A DNA stretch of 64,000 nucleotides from Comamonadaceae bacterium (lineage in GTDB: Bacteria > Pseudomonadota > Gammaproteobacteria > Burkholderiales > Burkholderiaceae_C). The notes below the pieces were generated by a model, which worked only from the letters and a program-made list of their open reading frames with translations, searched no databases and had not been told where the DNA came from. Position numbers and translations under genes: made by a program. Location of the stretch: contig JAIYAR010000010.1 in assembly GCA_027488985.1 (NCBI GenBank), forward strand, positions 1 through 64,000, read 5' to 3'. Positions 16,751 to 24,776 of this stretch are shown here, piece after piece (position 1 is the first letter of the stretch; the number at the start of each line of letters is the position of its first letter).

Positions 16751-19170
16751 CAGACAGTGGGCTGATCGACTGGCTCGAGGGCCTGCTGGATGCTGTCTGG
16801 TTGGTCGACGCGCGCACTTTGCGTCTGCAGGCAGCGAACCAGGCAGCAGGCCGGCTTTCAGGCCTCACGCCCGAGGCGATGGTGGGCCTGCCGGTTATCG
16901 AGCTGGCTGCCTCGCCGGAGGATATGTTTTTCTGGGAAGACGTTGCGGCAGGATTTCAGCAGTCCATCCATTCGAATACCTTGTTGCGTAGTACGGACGG
17001 TGAAGCTGTACCCGTAGAGCGCAAAGTGAGTCGGGTCCGCTTGCCGGGTCAATCCCCGGTATACCTCGTGGCCCTGCGGGATTTGCGCTCAGAAAAGGCG
17101 GTAGAAGAAGCCTTGGAGGGGCGGCTGGCTGAAATCCGTGCCACCCTGGAGTCCAGTACCGATGGCATTCTGGTTACAGACCTCGCAGGCCGAGTAAGGC
17201 ATTTCAACCGGAGCTTCACCGCACTCTGGGCCTTGACGGTTGAGACCCTGGAGCCAAGCCGGCTGGACAACATTCCCACGATTCTGGAGCAGGCGGTGTG
17301 CGCACCGGACAGCTACCGTGCCGGTATTGATGCTGCCTTGCAGCAAGAGGGCGCTGCGCTGCACGATGTAGTCTGCCTGCACAGCGGCAAAGTGCTGGAG
17401 CGCACCATCGTGCCGCAGGTCAGCCGTCAGCGCACTACCGGCTTGGTGCACTCCTTCCGGGACGTTACCGCGCAGCGTGCTGTCCTGGAAGCACAGCGTC
17501 TGGCAGCCAAGGTGTTTGAGTCCAGTCCGGATGCGGTGTTTATTACCGATGCGGAGTTCCGCCTGGTGCGCGCCAACCCGCGGTGTGACGGTATGTTGGC
17601 TGCACGTGCCGAACCACTGATGGGCAGTAATACCGATACCTTGTTCTTTGACCCGGATCGTCCTGCGCTGTTTGCAGAAGTTGAAATGGCGCTGCTCGCC
17701 CATGGGGCGTGGAGCGGTGAGGTTTGGTGCGATACAGGCAAAGGCGTGCTGCCGGTGGCAGTTTCCTGGGTTGCCTTGCTGGAGGCGGACGGGCGCATTT
17801 GCAACACCGTGGCGCATTTCAGTGACATGACTGAGCGCTTGGAGGCGCAAAGGCATATCGAGCGACTGGCTTACCGTGACGCCCTGACCGGCCTGCCCAA
17901 TCGCACTCTGCTGGGACAGCGGGTGGAGTTTGCACTGCGGCTGGCAGAGCGTTGTGGCGGGCGGTTTGCCATCATGTTCCTGGACCTGGACCGGTTCAAA
18001 ACGATCAACGATTCCTTGGGGCACGCTTTCGGAGACCGCGTACTGATGGAGGTCGCCGAGCGGGTGCAGCACGCGATGCGCGATGTGGATACCCTGTCTC
18101 GCATGGGAGGGGATGAGTTTGTGGCTTTTCTGCAGGACGCCGACGGCGCCGGCGCCGAAACTGCAGCACGCCGCATCCTCGCGGCCTTGGCGCAGCCCTT
18201 TACGTTGGACGGCATGCCTTTCTCGCTGGGTTGCAGCATCGGTATTGCGCTCTATCCGGCAGACGGTCAGACACTGGACGAACTCATCAAGTGTGCGGAT
18301 ACCGCCATGTACCGCGTCAAAGACCGCGGGCGCGGAGACTTCCGCTTCTACCAGCCGCAAATGAACGTGGATCTGTTGTCTCGCATGAAAATGGACCACG
18401 CGATGCGCCGGGCCATGGAGCAAGGCCTGTTCCGGCTGCACTACCAGCCTCAGATTGCGCTCAGCGATGGTCGATTGTTGGGTGCAGAGGCACTCCTGCG
18501 CTGGACAGACCCTGAGCTGGGCGTAGTCTCGCCCGGAGAGTTCATTCCTTTGGCGGAGGAAACGGGTTTCATCATCGCCATCGGCCATTGGGTCATGCAA
18601 GAGGCGGTCCAGCAGGCGGCTGCCTGGCATCGCAACGGTTTGCCGGTGTGTGTGTCGGTCAACGTATCGGCCTTGCAGTTTCAGCAGTCTGATTTTGTGA
18701 GTCGGGTTGCGCAGTGCATTGCAGATGCCGTGCTGGATGCCTCGCTATTGGAGTTGGAGCTCACGGAATCTATTCTGGTGCGCGATGCCAACGAAGCCCT
18801 GAACCGATTGCATGCTTTGCATGCCCTGGGCGTGAGCTTGGCGATCGATGATTTCGGTACGGGCTATTCCAGTCTGGCCTACCTCAAAAAATTCCCTATC
18901 TCCAAACTCAAGATAGACCGTACTTTCGTGACGGGTCTGCCCGGCGACGACAGTGATCGTGCCATTGTGAGTGCCACCGTCGCAATGGCAAAGGCGCTGA
19001 AGTTGGCTGTGGTGGCCGAAGGAGTGGAAACTGTCGCTCAGCGGGACTTTTTAGCCGCTGCGCACTGCAGGGCCTATCAGGGCTTTTTGTGTGCCCCCGG
19101 ACTGCCGCCGGAGGAGTTTTTGGCAATGGCACTCAAACTGGGCCTGGGAAACGTACAGGCCGAGGTTTAA
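16747..19170 (+). CDS. PAS-PAS-PAS-GGDEF-EAL c-di-GMP signalling protein
   Basis: The 807-residue protein has about three PAS-like segments (roughly 5-110, 115-235, 245-370), a GGDEF domain with an intact GGDEF at 454-458 and an RxxD inhibition site (RDVD) five residues ahead, and an EAL domain starting with EALLRW at 581. The EAL domain keeps ELTESIL, DDFGTGYSSL and KIDRTFV, the metal and catalytic positions. It could therefore both make and degrade c-di-GMP, with PAS sensing. No membrane segment is evident. It is coupled to the HD-GYP gene by a 4-base overlap. Confidence 0.95.
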   Translation: MTDSGLIDWLEGLLDAVWLVDARTLRLQAANQAAGRLSGLTPEAMVGLPVIELAASPEDMFFWEDVAAGFQQSIHSNTLLRSTDGEAVPVERKVSRVRLPGQSPVYLVALRDLRSEKAVEEALEGRLAEIRATLESSTDGILVTDLAGRVRHFNRSFTALWALTVETLEPSRLDNIPTILEQAVCAPDSYRAGIDAALQQEGAALHDVVCLHSGKVLERTIVPQVSRQRTTGLVHSFRDVTAQRAVLEAQRLAAKVFESSPDAVFITDAEFRLVRANPRCDGMLAARAEPLMGSNTDTLFFDPDRPALFAEVEMALLAHGAWSGEVWCDTGKGVLPVAVSWVALLEADGRICNTVAHFSDMTERLEAQRHIERLAYRDALTGLPNRTLLGQRVEFALRLAERCGGRFAIMFLDLDRFKTINDSLGHAFGDRVLMEVAERVQHAMRDVDTLSRMGGDEFVAFLQDADGAGAETAARRILAALAQPFTLDGMPFSLGCSIGIALYPADGQTLDELIKCADTAMYRVKDRGRGDFRFYQPQMNVDLLSRMKMDHAMRRAMEQGLFRLHYQPQIALSDGRLLGAEALLRWTDPELGVVSPGEFIPLAEETGFIIAIGHWVMQEAVQQAAAWHRNGLPVCVSVNVSALQFQQSDFVSRVAQCIADAVLDASLLELELTESILVRDANEALNRLHALHALGVSLAIDDFGTGYSSLAYLKKFPISKLKIDRTFVTGLPGDDSDRAIVSATVAMAKALKLAVVAEGVETVAQRDFLAAAHCRAYQGFLCAPGLPPEEFLAMALKLGLGNVQAEV

Positions 19171-19982
19171 CTGCTCAGACCTTTCCAGAGCATGTAGGCC
19201 GCCAGCAGGTATAGCACGCAGGCAAACACCCGCTTGAGCTGAGCGACCGGCAACTTGTGTGCGGTACGGGCGCCCAGCGGCGCAGTCCAGACGCTGCAGG
19301 CTGCTATCACGGCCAAGCCGGGGAGCCAGACATAGCCTAATGACCAGGCCGGCAAACCTTGAAGCGGAAGACCTGCCAGCACATAGCCCGAGGTATTGGC
19401 TAGCGCTATCGGGAAGCCTAGCGCCGCACTGGTTGCCACTGCATTGATGATGGGAATGTTGTGCGCCACCATAAAAGGCACACTCACAAAACCACCGCCT
19501 GCACCTACCAGTCCGGAGAGAAAGCCAATCACACTGCCTGCCGCCCATTGGCCTGCCGTACCCGGCATCCGGCGGTTCGGTTGGGGCTTTTTGTCCAGAA
19601 ACATCTGGGTAGCCGAGTAGCTGATGAACACCGCAAACAGCAGTGCCAGCGTAGTGCCCTTCAGTAGGGCGAATACGCCCAGGCTGGCAAGCGCACCGCC
19701 CAACACAATGCCCGGGGCCAGCCGCTTCACCACGTCCCAACGAACGGCACCGCGCTGATGGTGGGCGCGCACGCTGGAAATGCTGGTGAACATGATGGTG
19801 GCCATGGACGTGGCAATCGCCATCTTGACTGCGATGTCCGCAGGCAGACCACGCGAGGTCAAGATCCAGGTGAGAAAAGGGCCGATCAACATGCCGCCCC
19901 CTATACCCAGCAAGCCGGCGACAAAGCCGGTAGCCAAACCCAGCGCTGCCAGTTCGAGAATCAGGATGGGGTCAAACGGCAT
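19167..19982 (-). CDS. TauE/SafE family sulfite/organosulfonate exporter-like permease
   Basis: This protein of about 271 residues has eight or so membrane segments and the TauE/SafE repeated pattern: GFVAGLLGIGGGMLIGPFL in the first half and GFLSGLVGAGGGFVSVPFM in the second. Family members export sulfite, sulfoacetate or similar anions; the substrate here is unknown. I chose MPFDPILIL at 19982; a GTG 13 codons upstream would run into the 6S RNA. The stop overlaps the stop of the GGDEF-EAL gene from the other side. Confidence 0.85.
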   Translation of the reverse strand: MPFDPILILELAALGLATGFVAGLLGIGGGMLIGPFLTWILTSRGLPADIAVKMAIATSMATIMFTSISSVRAHHQRGAVRWDVVKRLAPGIVLGGALASLGVFALLKGTTLALLFAVFISYSATQMFLDKKPQPNRRMPGTAGQWAAGSVIGFLSGLVGAGGGFVSVPFMVAHNIPIINAVATSAALGFPIALANTSGYVLAGLPLQGLPAWSLGYVWLPGLAVIAACSVWTAPLGARTAHKLPVAQLKRVFACVLYLLAAYMLWKGLSS

Positions 19983-20007
19983 GGGGGCAAGTACAAGGAA
20001 TAGGTGC

Positions 20008-20177
20008 CTGCGAAGATCCACCGGACCGGCATCCTGAACCGGGGTTCAGGTGGGCGAGGTCAGCGTCAACTTTGGGTTCATCTGACGCGAGATGATCACG
20101 CTAGTCGAGCAATATTCCAAGCCCTGGCTCAACGAGCATTGGTTCAAGGAAATATAAAGCCCGGCGGATTCGCAGAC
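20008..20177 (-). ncRNA. ssrS: 6S RNA
   Basis: On the minus strand the 5' segment CTGCGAA-T-CCGCCGG pairs with the 3' segment CCGGTGG-ATC-TTCGCAG, giving a long closing stem about 170 bases apart. A CCTGAACC/GGTTCAGG hairpin sits near the 3' side, where E. coli 6S has its CCTTGAACC hairpin. A -10 box TACAAT (plus coordinates 20184-20189) lies about seven bases before the 5' end. The position downstream of zapA on the same strand is the classic ssrS location. 6S RNA mimics an open promoter and binds sigma70 RNA polymerase. Confidence 0.82.
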
Positions 20178-20183
20178 AACTCT

Positions 20184-20189
20184 ATTGTA
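20184..20189 (-). promoter_or_regulatory. -10 box of the 6S RNA gene
   Basis: TACAAT on the minus strand is correctly spaced to the start of the closing stem. No strong -35 is seen. Confidence 0.5.
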
Positions 20190-20236
20190 GGTCTGAAGGA
20201 GAACCTGGTGCAGGTTTGAGGGGCAATGAAGCAGGC

Positions 20237-20572
20237 TTACAAAAGCCGGCCGTCCTCGCCCAAGGCTGCATCCAGACGTTCCAGCAGCGAGTTCAGCAGC
20301 AGTGCACCATCGCCCTCAATCGCAGGTCCGCTGCCGGCAGATGCCGTCACAGGCGCAGCTTCGATGGAGGGGGCCTTGTCGGCCAGGTCGAAGGCAAGAT
20401 TCAACGCAGCCAGTACGGCAATGCGGTCACGGGCACGCACCTTGCCGGCATCGCGAATTTTGCACATGGCGGTATCTACACGCTCCACGGCTTCCAGCAA
20501 ACGCGCATCACCACCGTCGGGGCAACCCAGGAGGTAGCTTTGCCCCATGATTTGAACTTCCAGCTGTTTCAT
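20237..20572 (-). CDS. zapA: Cell division protein ZapA
   Basis: ZapA bundles FtsZ filaments at the division ring. The 111-residue protein has the family opening (KQLEVQIMGQSYLLGCPDG), the basic helix VDTAMCKIRDAGKVRARDRIAVLAALN and a C-terminal helix for tetramerisation, with an Ala/Pro/Gly linker between. Its start overlaps the stop of the upstream coiled-coil gene by four bases, and 6S RNA follows downstream. Confidence 0.93.
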   Translation of the reverse strand: MKQLEVQIMGQSYLLGCPDGGDARLLEAVERVDTAMCKIRDAGKVRARDRIAVLAALNLAFDLADKAPSIEAAPVTASAGSGPAIEGDGALLLNSLLERLDAALGEDGRLL

Positions 20573-20793
20573 GTCGGGTCTTTGTGGGTCACCAGGTTGT
20601 CGGGGATGCGTTCCAGCAGCGCGTCCACCCGGGCGCGTGCGGCACCGAGGCGGGACTTCAGCGCATCACGCTCATGGGTAAGCGTTTCCACCTGGCTGGT
20701 GAGCAGGGCATTGGTGCGCTGCAGTTCTTCATAGCGAAGCAGCAGGCGTTCCACGCGCTCAGCGATTTGGTCGATGGGAGTCTGATTCGACAT
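20569..20793 (-). CDS. Small coiled-coil protein upstream of zapA (TIGR02449-type)
   Basis: From MSNQTPID (20793) the protein is 74 residues, almost entirely a predicted coiled coil (heptads from IDQIAERVERLLLRYEEL through VETLTHERDAL). This small gene commonly precedes zapA in beta- and gammaproteobacteria and is ZapB-like in size. A role in division is inferred from context. Thirty codons upstream of this ATG are open but not coiled-coil and were excluded. Confidence 0.8.
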   Translation of the reverse strand: MSNQTPIDQIAERVERLLLRYEELQRTNALLTSQVETLTHERDALKSRLGAARARVDALLERIPDNLVTHKDPT

Positions 20794-20845
20794 AAGGCAT
20801 TCATTGTAGGGGTGGCGCAAGCAATCCCTGCGTAAAATGCCGCCT

Positions 20846-21056
20846 GTTGGTGCTCGCGGTGTGGTTCGCATGCCGCAGTTCAACGGGAAGCAGGAGAGGG
20901 TGGCCGCACGCGGCGGTCCTCAACCTGCGCTGCCCCCGCAACGGTAAGTGGACGTGTCATGTCGACACTGCTTTCATCACAGTCACTGAACGCTTTGAAC
21001 ACGCGTTTGGGAAGACGATGAAGGTTGCCTCCACCAGCCCGGATACCGGCCAACAA
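20846..21056 (+). promoter_or_regulatory. Cobalamin riboswitch 1
   Basis: The conserved blocks occur in order: AACGGGAAGCAGG, CCTGCGCTGCCCCCGCAACGGTAAG, a variable stem, CACAGTCACTG (B12 box region), TTTGGGAAGACGATGAAGG and AGCCCGGATACCGGCC. It ends about 97 bases before the cobB start. Adenosylcobalamin binding normally lowers expression of the downstream genes. No clear terminator follows, so control is probably at translation of cobB and coupled genes. Confidence 0.95.
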
Positions 21057-21152
21057 GGTGGAGGTGCGCCAAGGCGCATTTCCGTAACGCTCATGCCCTG
21101 GCGGGGAAGCCGGGGAGAGTGAAGCAACACAAGGCATGAGACAGCGCCTGCA

Positions 21153-22487
21153 ATGTCACGTTCCTGCCCGGCACTCTTAATCACCGCCCCGTCCTCCGGA
21201 CAGGGGAAGACGACGGTCACGTCCGCATTGGCGCGCCTGCATGCGCGCCAAGGACGGCGAGTGCGCGTCTTCAAGTGCGGGCCGGATTTTCTGGACCCCT
21301 ACTGGCACCAGCTCGCAAGTGGAGCACCGGTGTACCAGCTCGACTTGTGGATGACCGGTGACGCCGATTGCCGCCAGCGCCTGAGCCAGGCCGCCGAGGA
21401 GGCGGACCTGATTCTGGTGGAAGGCGTCATGGGCTTGTTTGATGGCGACCCCAGCGCCGCCGATTTGGCCCAGCGCTTTGGCCTGCCCGTCATGGCCGTG
21501 ATGGACTCCGGCTCGATGGCCGGCACCTTTGGCGCGCTGGCCTACGGCCTGCAAACCTTCCGCCCCGGCCTGCGCTGGGCCGGTGCCTTGGCCAACCGCG
21601 TCGCCACCGAGCGCCACGCCGCTATGTTGCAACGCAGCCTGCGCAGCGACAGCCCCTGGCTGGGTGCGGTGATGCGCAATGCCGCGATGACCTTGCCCGA
21701 ACGCCACTTGGGTTTGACCGTCGCCAGCGAAGTCGCCGACGCCCAAGCCCGCCTCGATGCCGCCGCAGACGCATTGGCAGACACGCCGCTCGGCCAAATG
21801 AGCCTGCAAGATCTGCAGCAGTGGTCCGTGGAGTTTGAGGCGGCGAGTGCTATACGCACAAGGCCAAGCCTCAAAGGCACAACCATCGCCGTAGCACGGG
21901 ACACCGCCTTCTGCTTCATCTACACCGCCAACCTCGACTGCCTGCAAGCACTGGGCGCCGAATTGGTTTTCTTCTCGCCACTCGCAGACGCCACTTTGCC
22001 CCCCTGCGATGCAGTGTGGATCCCCGGCGGCTACCCCGAACTGCACGCGAGCACATTGGCTGCGAACACCGGTTTGCGCCAAAGCTTGGCCGCCCATGTG
22101 CAGGCCGGCAAGCCCGTGTGGGCTGAGTGCGGCGGCATGATGGTCTTGTTTGACACGATCACGACCACCGATGGCGCACAACACACGCTCTGGGGTCTCT
22201 TGCCGGGCGACGTCACCATGCACAAGCGCTTGTCGGCTCTGGGCCCGCAGCAGCTGAAATTGCAAACGGGCGTCCTGCGCGGCCACACCTTTCACTACTC
22301 CACCAGCGCCAGCCCGCTGATGCCGGCCACCCGTACTGCGCGCCCCGACCACGATCCCATGCCCGATGCGGGTGAGGCGGTGTGGCAGCAAGGTTCTGTG
22401 CGGGCAAGTTACTTCCATGCATGGTTCCCGTCCTGCCCCAAGGCGGTGGTGGAGCTGTTCACCCCGGCACATGAGGGGGCTGCATGA
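21153..22487 (+). CDS. cobB: Cobyrinic acid a,c-diamide synthase
   Basis: This enzyme (CobB/CbiA) amidates the a and c side chains of (hydrogeno)byrinic acid using glutamine and ATP. The 444-residue protein has the P-loop APSSGQGKTTVTSAL at the N-terminus, the FKCGPDFLDP motif, and a C-terminal class I glutamine amidotransferase-like domain with the nucleophile Cys in AECGGMM and a conserved His in YFHAW. It is the first gene behind riboswitch 1. The stop overlaps the next start (ATGA). Confidence 0.95.
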   Translation: MSRSCPALLITAPSSGQGKTTVTSALARLHARQGRRVRVFKCGPDFLDPYWHQLASGAPVYQLDLWMTGDADCRQRLSQAAEEADLILVEGVMGLFDGDPSAADLAQRFGLPVMAVMDSGSMAGTFGALAYGLQTFRPGLRWAGALANRVATERHAAMLQRSLRSDSPWLGAVMRNAAMTLPERHLGLTVASEVADAQARLDAAADALADTPLGQMSLQDLQQWSVEFEAASAIRTRPSLKGTTIAVARDTAFCFIYTANLDCLQALGAELVFFSPLADATLPPCDAVWIPGGYPELHASTLAANTGLRQSLAAHVQAGKPVWAECGGMMVLFDTITTTDGAQHTLWGLLPGDVTMHKRLSALGPQQLKLQTGVLRGHTFHYSTSASPLMPATRTARPDHDPMPDAGEAVWQQGSVRASYFHAWFPSCPKAVVELFTPAHEGAA

Positions 22488-23425
22488 CGCAGGACCTCTT
22501 GCATTTCAGCCCCGGCCCGCAGCGCATCGTCTGCCTGACCGAAGAGACCACCGAGTGGCTGTACCTGCTGGGCCAAGAGCACCGCATCGTCGGCATCTCG
22601 GGCTACACCGTGCGCCCCCGCCGTGCGCGTGACGAAAAGCCCCGGGTCAGCGCATTTCTGAGTGCCAAAACCGACAAGATCATGGCGCTGCAGCCCGACT
22701 GCGTGTTCGGCTTCTCGGATTTGCAAGCAGATATCGCGGCCGATCTGGTCAAGCGCGGCGTGCAGGTCACCATCTTCAACCAGCGCAGCGTGACTGACAT
22801 TTTCTCCATGCTCTACCAAGTGGCCGCCATGGTGGGCGAGGCAGAGCAGGGCGCCCGGCGCATTGCACAGATGCAAGCCGACTTGCGCGCCATGCAAGCC
22901 ACCGTGGCTGCCCGCCTCGCCGCCGGTGCGCGCAGGCCCAAGGTGTTTTTTGAAGAGTGGGATGAACCTCACATCAGCTGCATACGCTGGGTGTCCGAGC
23001 TGATGACGATTGCGGGGGGCGACGATTGCTTTCCCAAACTGGCGCAAGAGCCCATGGGCAAGCAGCGCATCATTGCCGACGGTGCCACCATCGTGCAGCA
23101 CGCGCCCGACATCGTGCTCGGCTCCTGGTGTGGCAAGAAATTCCGCCCTGAAAAGGTGGTTGCCCGCGAAGGTTGGGCCGACGTGCCTGCCGTGCGGGAC
23201 GGGCAGTTGTTTGAAATCAAGTCTGCCGACATCCTCCAACCCGGCCCCGCTGCTTTAACCGACGGCGTGCAGCAGATGCACCGCATCTTCATGCAGTGGA
23301 TGGACAAAACCTTGCCTGTCGACGCGGATGTTGCCCCCACGCTTGCCACTGCGTGTGCTGTGCTGCCCCCCGAGGGGGCCGTCCGCGCCTTGGGGCGGCC
23401 CGGCGGCGCGGGAGGCTCTCAATGA
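22484..23425 (+). CDS. BtuF-like cobalamin-binding protein without signal peptide
   Basis: The 313-residue protein has the periplasmic-binding fold of BtuF/FecB-type proteins: RIVCLTEETTEWLYLLG, GISGYT, then VFGFSDLQADIAADLVKRG and the second lobe EWDEPHISCIRWVSEL. It starts directly with MTQDLLHFS. I see no signal peptide or lipobox, so it is predicted cytoplasmic, unlike a transporter-linked BtuF. It lies between cobB and cobU with 4-base overlaps on both sides, which argues for a biosynthetic or salvage role. The last 20 or so residues (from AVLPPEGAVRALG) are encoded by a GC-rich repeat. Confidence 0.78.
   Translation: MTQDLLHFSPGPQRIVCLTEETTEWLYLLGQEHRIVGISGYTVRPRRARDEKPRVSAFLSAKTDKIMALQPDCVFGFSDLQADIAADLVKRGVQVTIFNQRSVTDIFSMLYQVAAMVGEAEQGARRIAQMQADLRAMQATVAARLAAGARRPKVFFEEWDEPHISCIRWVSELMTIAGGDDCFPKLAQEPMGKQRIIADGATIVQHAPDIVLGSWCGKKFRPEKVVAREGWADVPAVRDGQLFEIKSADILQPGPAALTDGVQQMHRIFMQWMDKTLPVDADVAPTLATACAVLPPEGAVRALGRPGGAGGSQ
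23350..23418 (+). repeat. GC-rich Comamonadaceae-type repeat at the 3' end of the BtuF-like gene
   Basis: The stretch CTGCCCCCCGAGGGGGCCG, then CGCCTTGGGGCGGCCCGG, holds two back-to-back inverted repeats (CCCCC/GGGGG and CCGCGCC/GGGCGG). It resembles, from memory, intergenic repeats of this family, but here it is translated as the protein tail. Confidence 0.5.
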
Positions 23426-24003
23426 CCGAGTTCACTATCGCCCGCAGCGAGCTCATTCTGGGTGGCCAAAAGAGCGGCAAGTCCCGCCGTGCCGAATTGC
23501 TGGCCCGCCAGTGGGTGCAGCAATCACCTGAGCACCGCGCGGTCATGATCGCCACTGCCCAGCCTTGGGACGACGAAATGCGCCTGCGCATTGCCCGCCA
23601 CCAGCAGGAGCGGGCCGAGCGCGTGCCCGGCATGACGACGGTGGAAGAGCCTCTGGCATTGGCAGAGACCATTGCTCAGCAAAGTACCCCGGAAACAATG
23701 GTGGTGGTGGACTGCCTGACCCTGTGGCTCACAAACCAGTTGATGCCGGCGGATTTTGATCCGAATAGCCCCCCAGCGCCCTTGGATAATGCGCGAGCAG
23801 CTTCTCTTTTGATAGCAATTTCGCAAGCTTCCGGTCCTGTGGTGCTGGTGGGTAACGAGATCGGCCTGGGCGTGATCCCCATGGGGCGCGAAGTGCGCGC
23901 CTTTGTGGACGCGCTGGGCCGGCTCAACCAGCAGGTGGCCGCCACCTGCGAGCGTGTCACTCTCATGGCGGCCGGTCTCCCGCTGACCCTGAAGGCACCA
24001 TGA
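23422..24003 (+). CDS. cobU: Adenosylcobinamide kinase/adenosylcobinamide-phosphate guanylyltransferase
   Basis: CobU (CobP) phosphorylates adenosylcobinamide and activates it with GTP for nucleotide loop assembly. The 193-residue protein opens with the P-loop GGQKSGKSRRAE; the guanylylated His is in RIARHQQERAERVP, and VVDCLTLWLTN and GNEIGLGVIPMGREVRAF are family signatures. The start MTEF overlaps the previous stop by four bases; longer upstream frames are excluded. Residues around 110-133 (SPPAPLDNARAASLLIAI) are encoded by the dispersed repeat and form an insertion between LTNQL and the VVLVGNE strand. Confidence 0.93.
   Translation: MTEFTIARSELILGGQKSGKSRRAELLARQWVQQSPEHRAVMIATAQPWDDEMRLRIARHQQERAERVPGMTTVEEPLALAETIAQQSTPETMVVVDCLTLWLTNQLMPADFDPNSPPAPLDNARAASLLIAISQASGPVVLVGNEIGLGVIPMGREVRAFVDALGRLNQQVAATCERVTLMAAGLPLTLKAP
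23757..23821 (-). repeat. Dispersed repeat, copy 3 (inside cobU)
   Basis: On the minus strand: ATTGCTATCAAAAGAGAAGC, TGCTCGCGCATTATCCAAGG, GCGCTGGGGGGC. Translated on the plus strand as PAPLDNARAASLLIAI. Confidence 0.8.
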
Positions 24004-24070
24004 AACGTTCTTTATCGTTTGATTTCCCTGTTTAATCTCACTCATCACTTTTTTACCAAGGAGCACCCTC

Positions 24071-24748
24071 ATGCACATTGAACCCGGTCTGGTAGACACC
24101 ACCAAAATCTTCCTGAGCTATGCCACGGCCACCACTGCGGCCCTGTATGCCACCAAGCTGGCGGTCGATGCTGTCAAACAAGACGGCACTTTGGCCCTGA
24201 TCGCGCGCGCTTTCTTGTGCATTGGTCTGGTGTTTTGCTTCTTTGAAGTGGCCCCCCACCACCCCGTGGGCGTGTCCGAGGTGCACCTGATTCTGGGTAC
24301 CACCCTGATGCTGATCTTCGGCGTGGCACCTGCAGCCATCGGCCTGATGGGCGGCTTGTTGATCCAGAGCGTGTTTTTTGCACAGCAAGATTTGCCCCAG
24401 TACGGCATGAACGTCACTACCTTGCTGGTGCCCTTGTTTGCCGCCTCTGCCTTGGCCCGCCGCATCGTGCCTGCCAACGTGGCCTATGTAGACCTGACCT
24501 ACAGCCAGGCTTTCAAGCTGTCTGCTGCCTACCAGGGTGGCATCGTGGCGTGGGTGGCCTTCTGGGCGATCTACGGCCGTGGTGTTGGCATGGAAAACAT
24601 GAGCCAGATCGCCACCTTCGGCGCAGCCTACATGACCGTCGTGCTCTTGGAGCCCCTGGTGGACCTGGGCGTGTTGGCTGCGGCCAAGGCCATGCGCCGC
24701 CTGCAAGGCAGCCCCTTGGTCAACCAGCGCGTGTACACCGCTGCCTGA
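24071..24748 (+). CDS. CbiM-like energy-coupling factor transporter permease
   Basis: The 225-residue membrane protein begins MHIEPGLV, reminiscent of the CbiM N-terminus (M-H-I-x-x-G), whose His coordinates the metal. It has about six membrane segments and the CbiM-type stretches VGVSEVHLILGTTLMLIFG and APAAIGLMGGLLIQ. CbiM proteins are the substrate-capture part of cobalt or nickel ECF transporters. No CbiN, CbiQ or CbiO gene is nearby, so it either borrows partners encoded elsewhere or works alone. It lies in the riboswitch 1 operon, which points to cobalt. Confidence 0.82.
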   Translation: MHIEPGLVDTTKIFLSYATATTAALYATKLAVDAVKQDGTLALIARAFLCIGLVFCFFEVAPHHPVGVSEVHLILGTTLMLIFGVAPAAIGLMGGLLIQSVFFAQQDLPQYGMNVTTLLVPLFAASALARRIVPANVAYVDLTYSQAFKLSAAYQGGIVAWVAFWAIYGRGVGMENMSQIATFGAAYMTVVLLEPLVDLGVLAAAKAMRRLQGSPLVNQRVYTAA

Positions 24749-24776
24749 GCATCGCTTGAGTTGAAGGACTGTTCTT

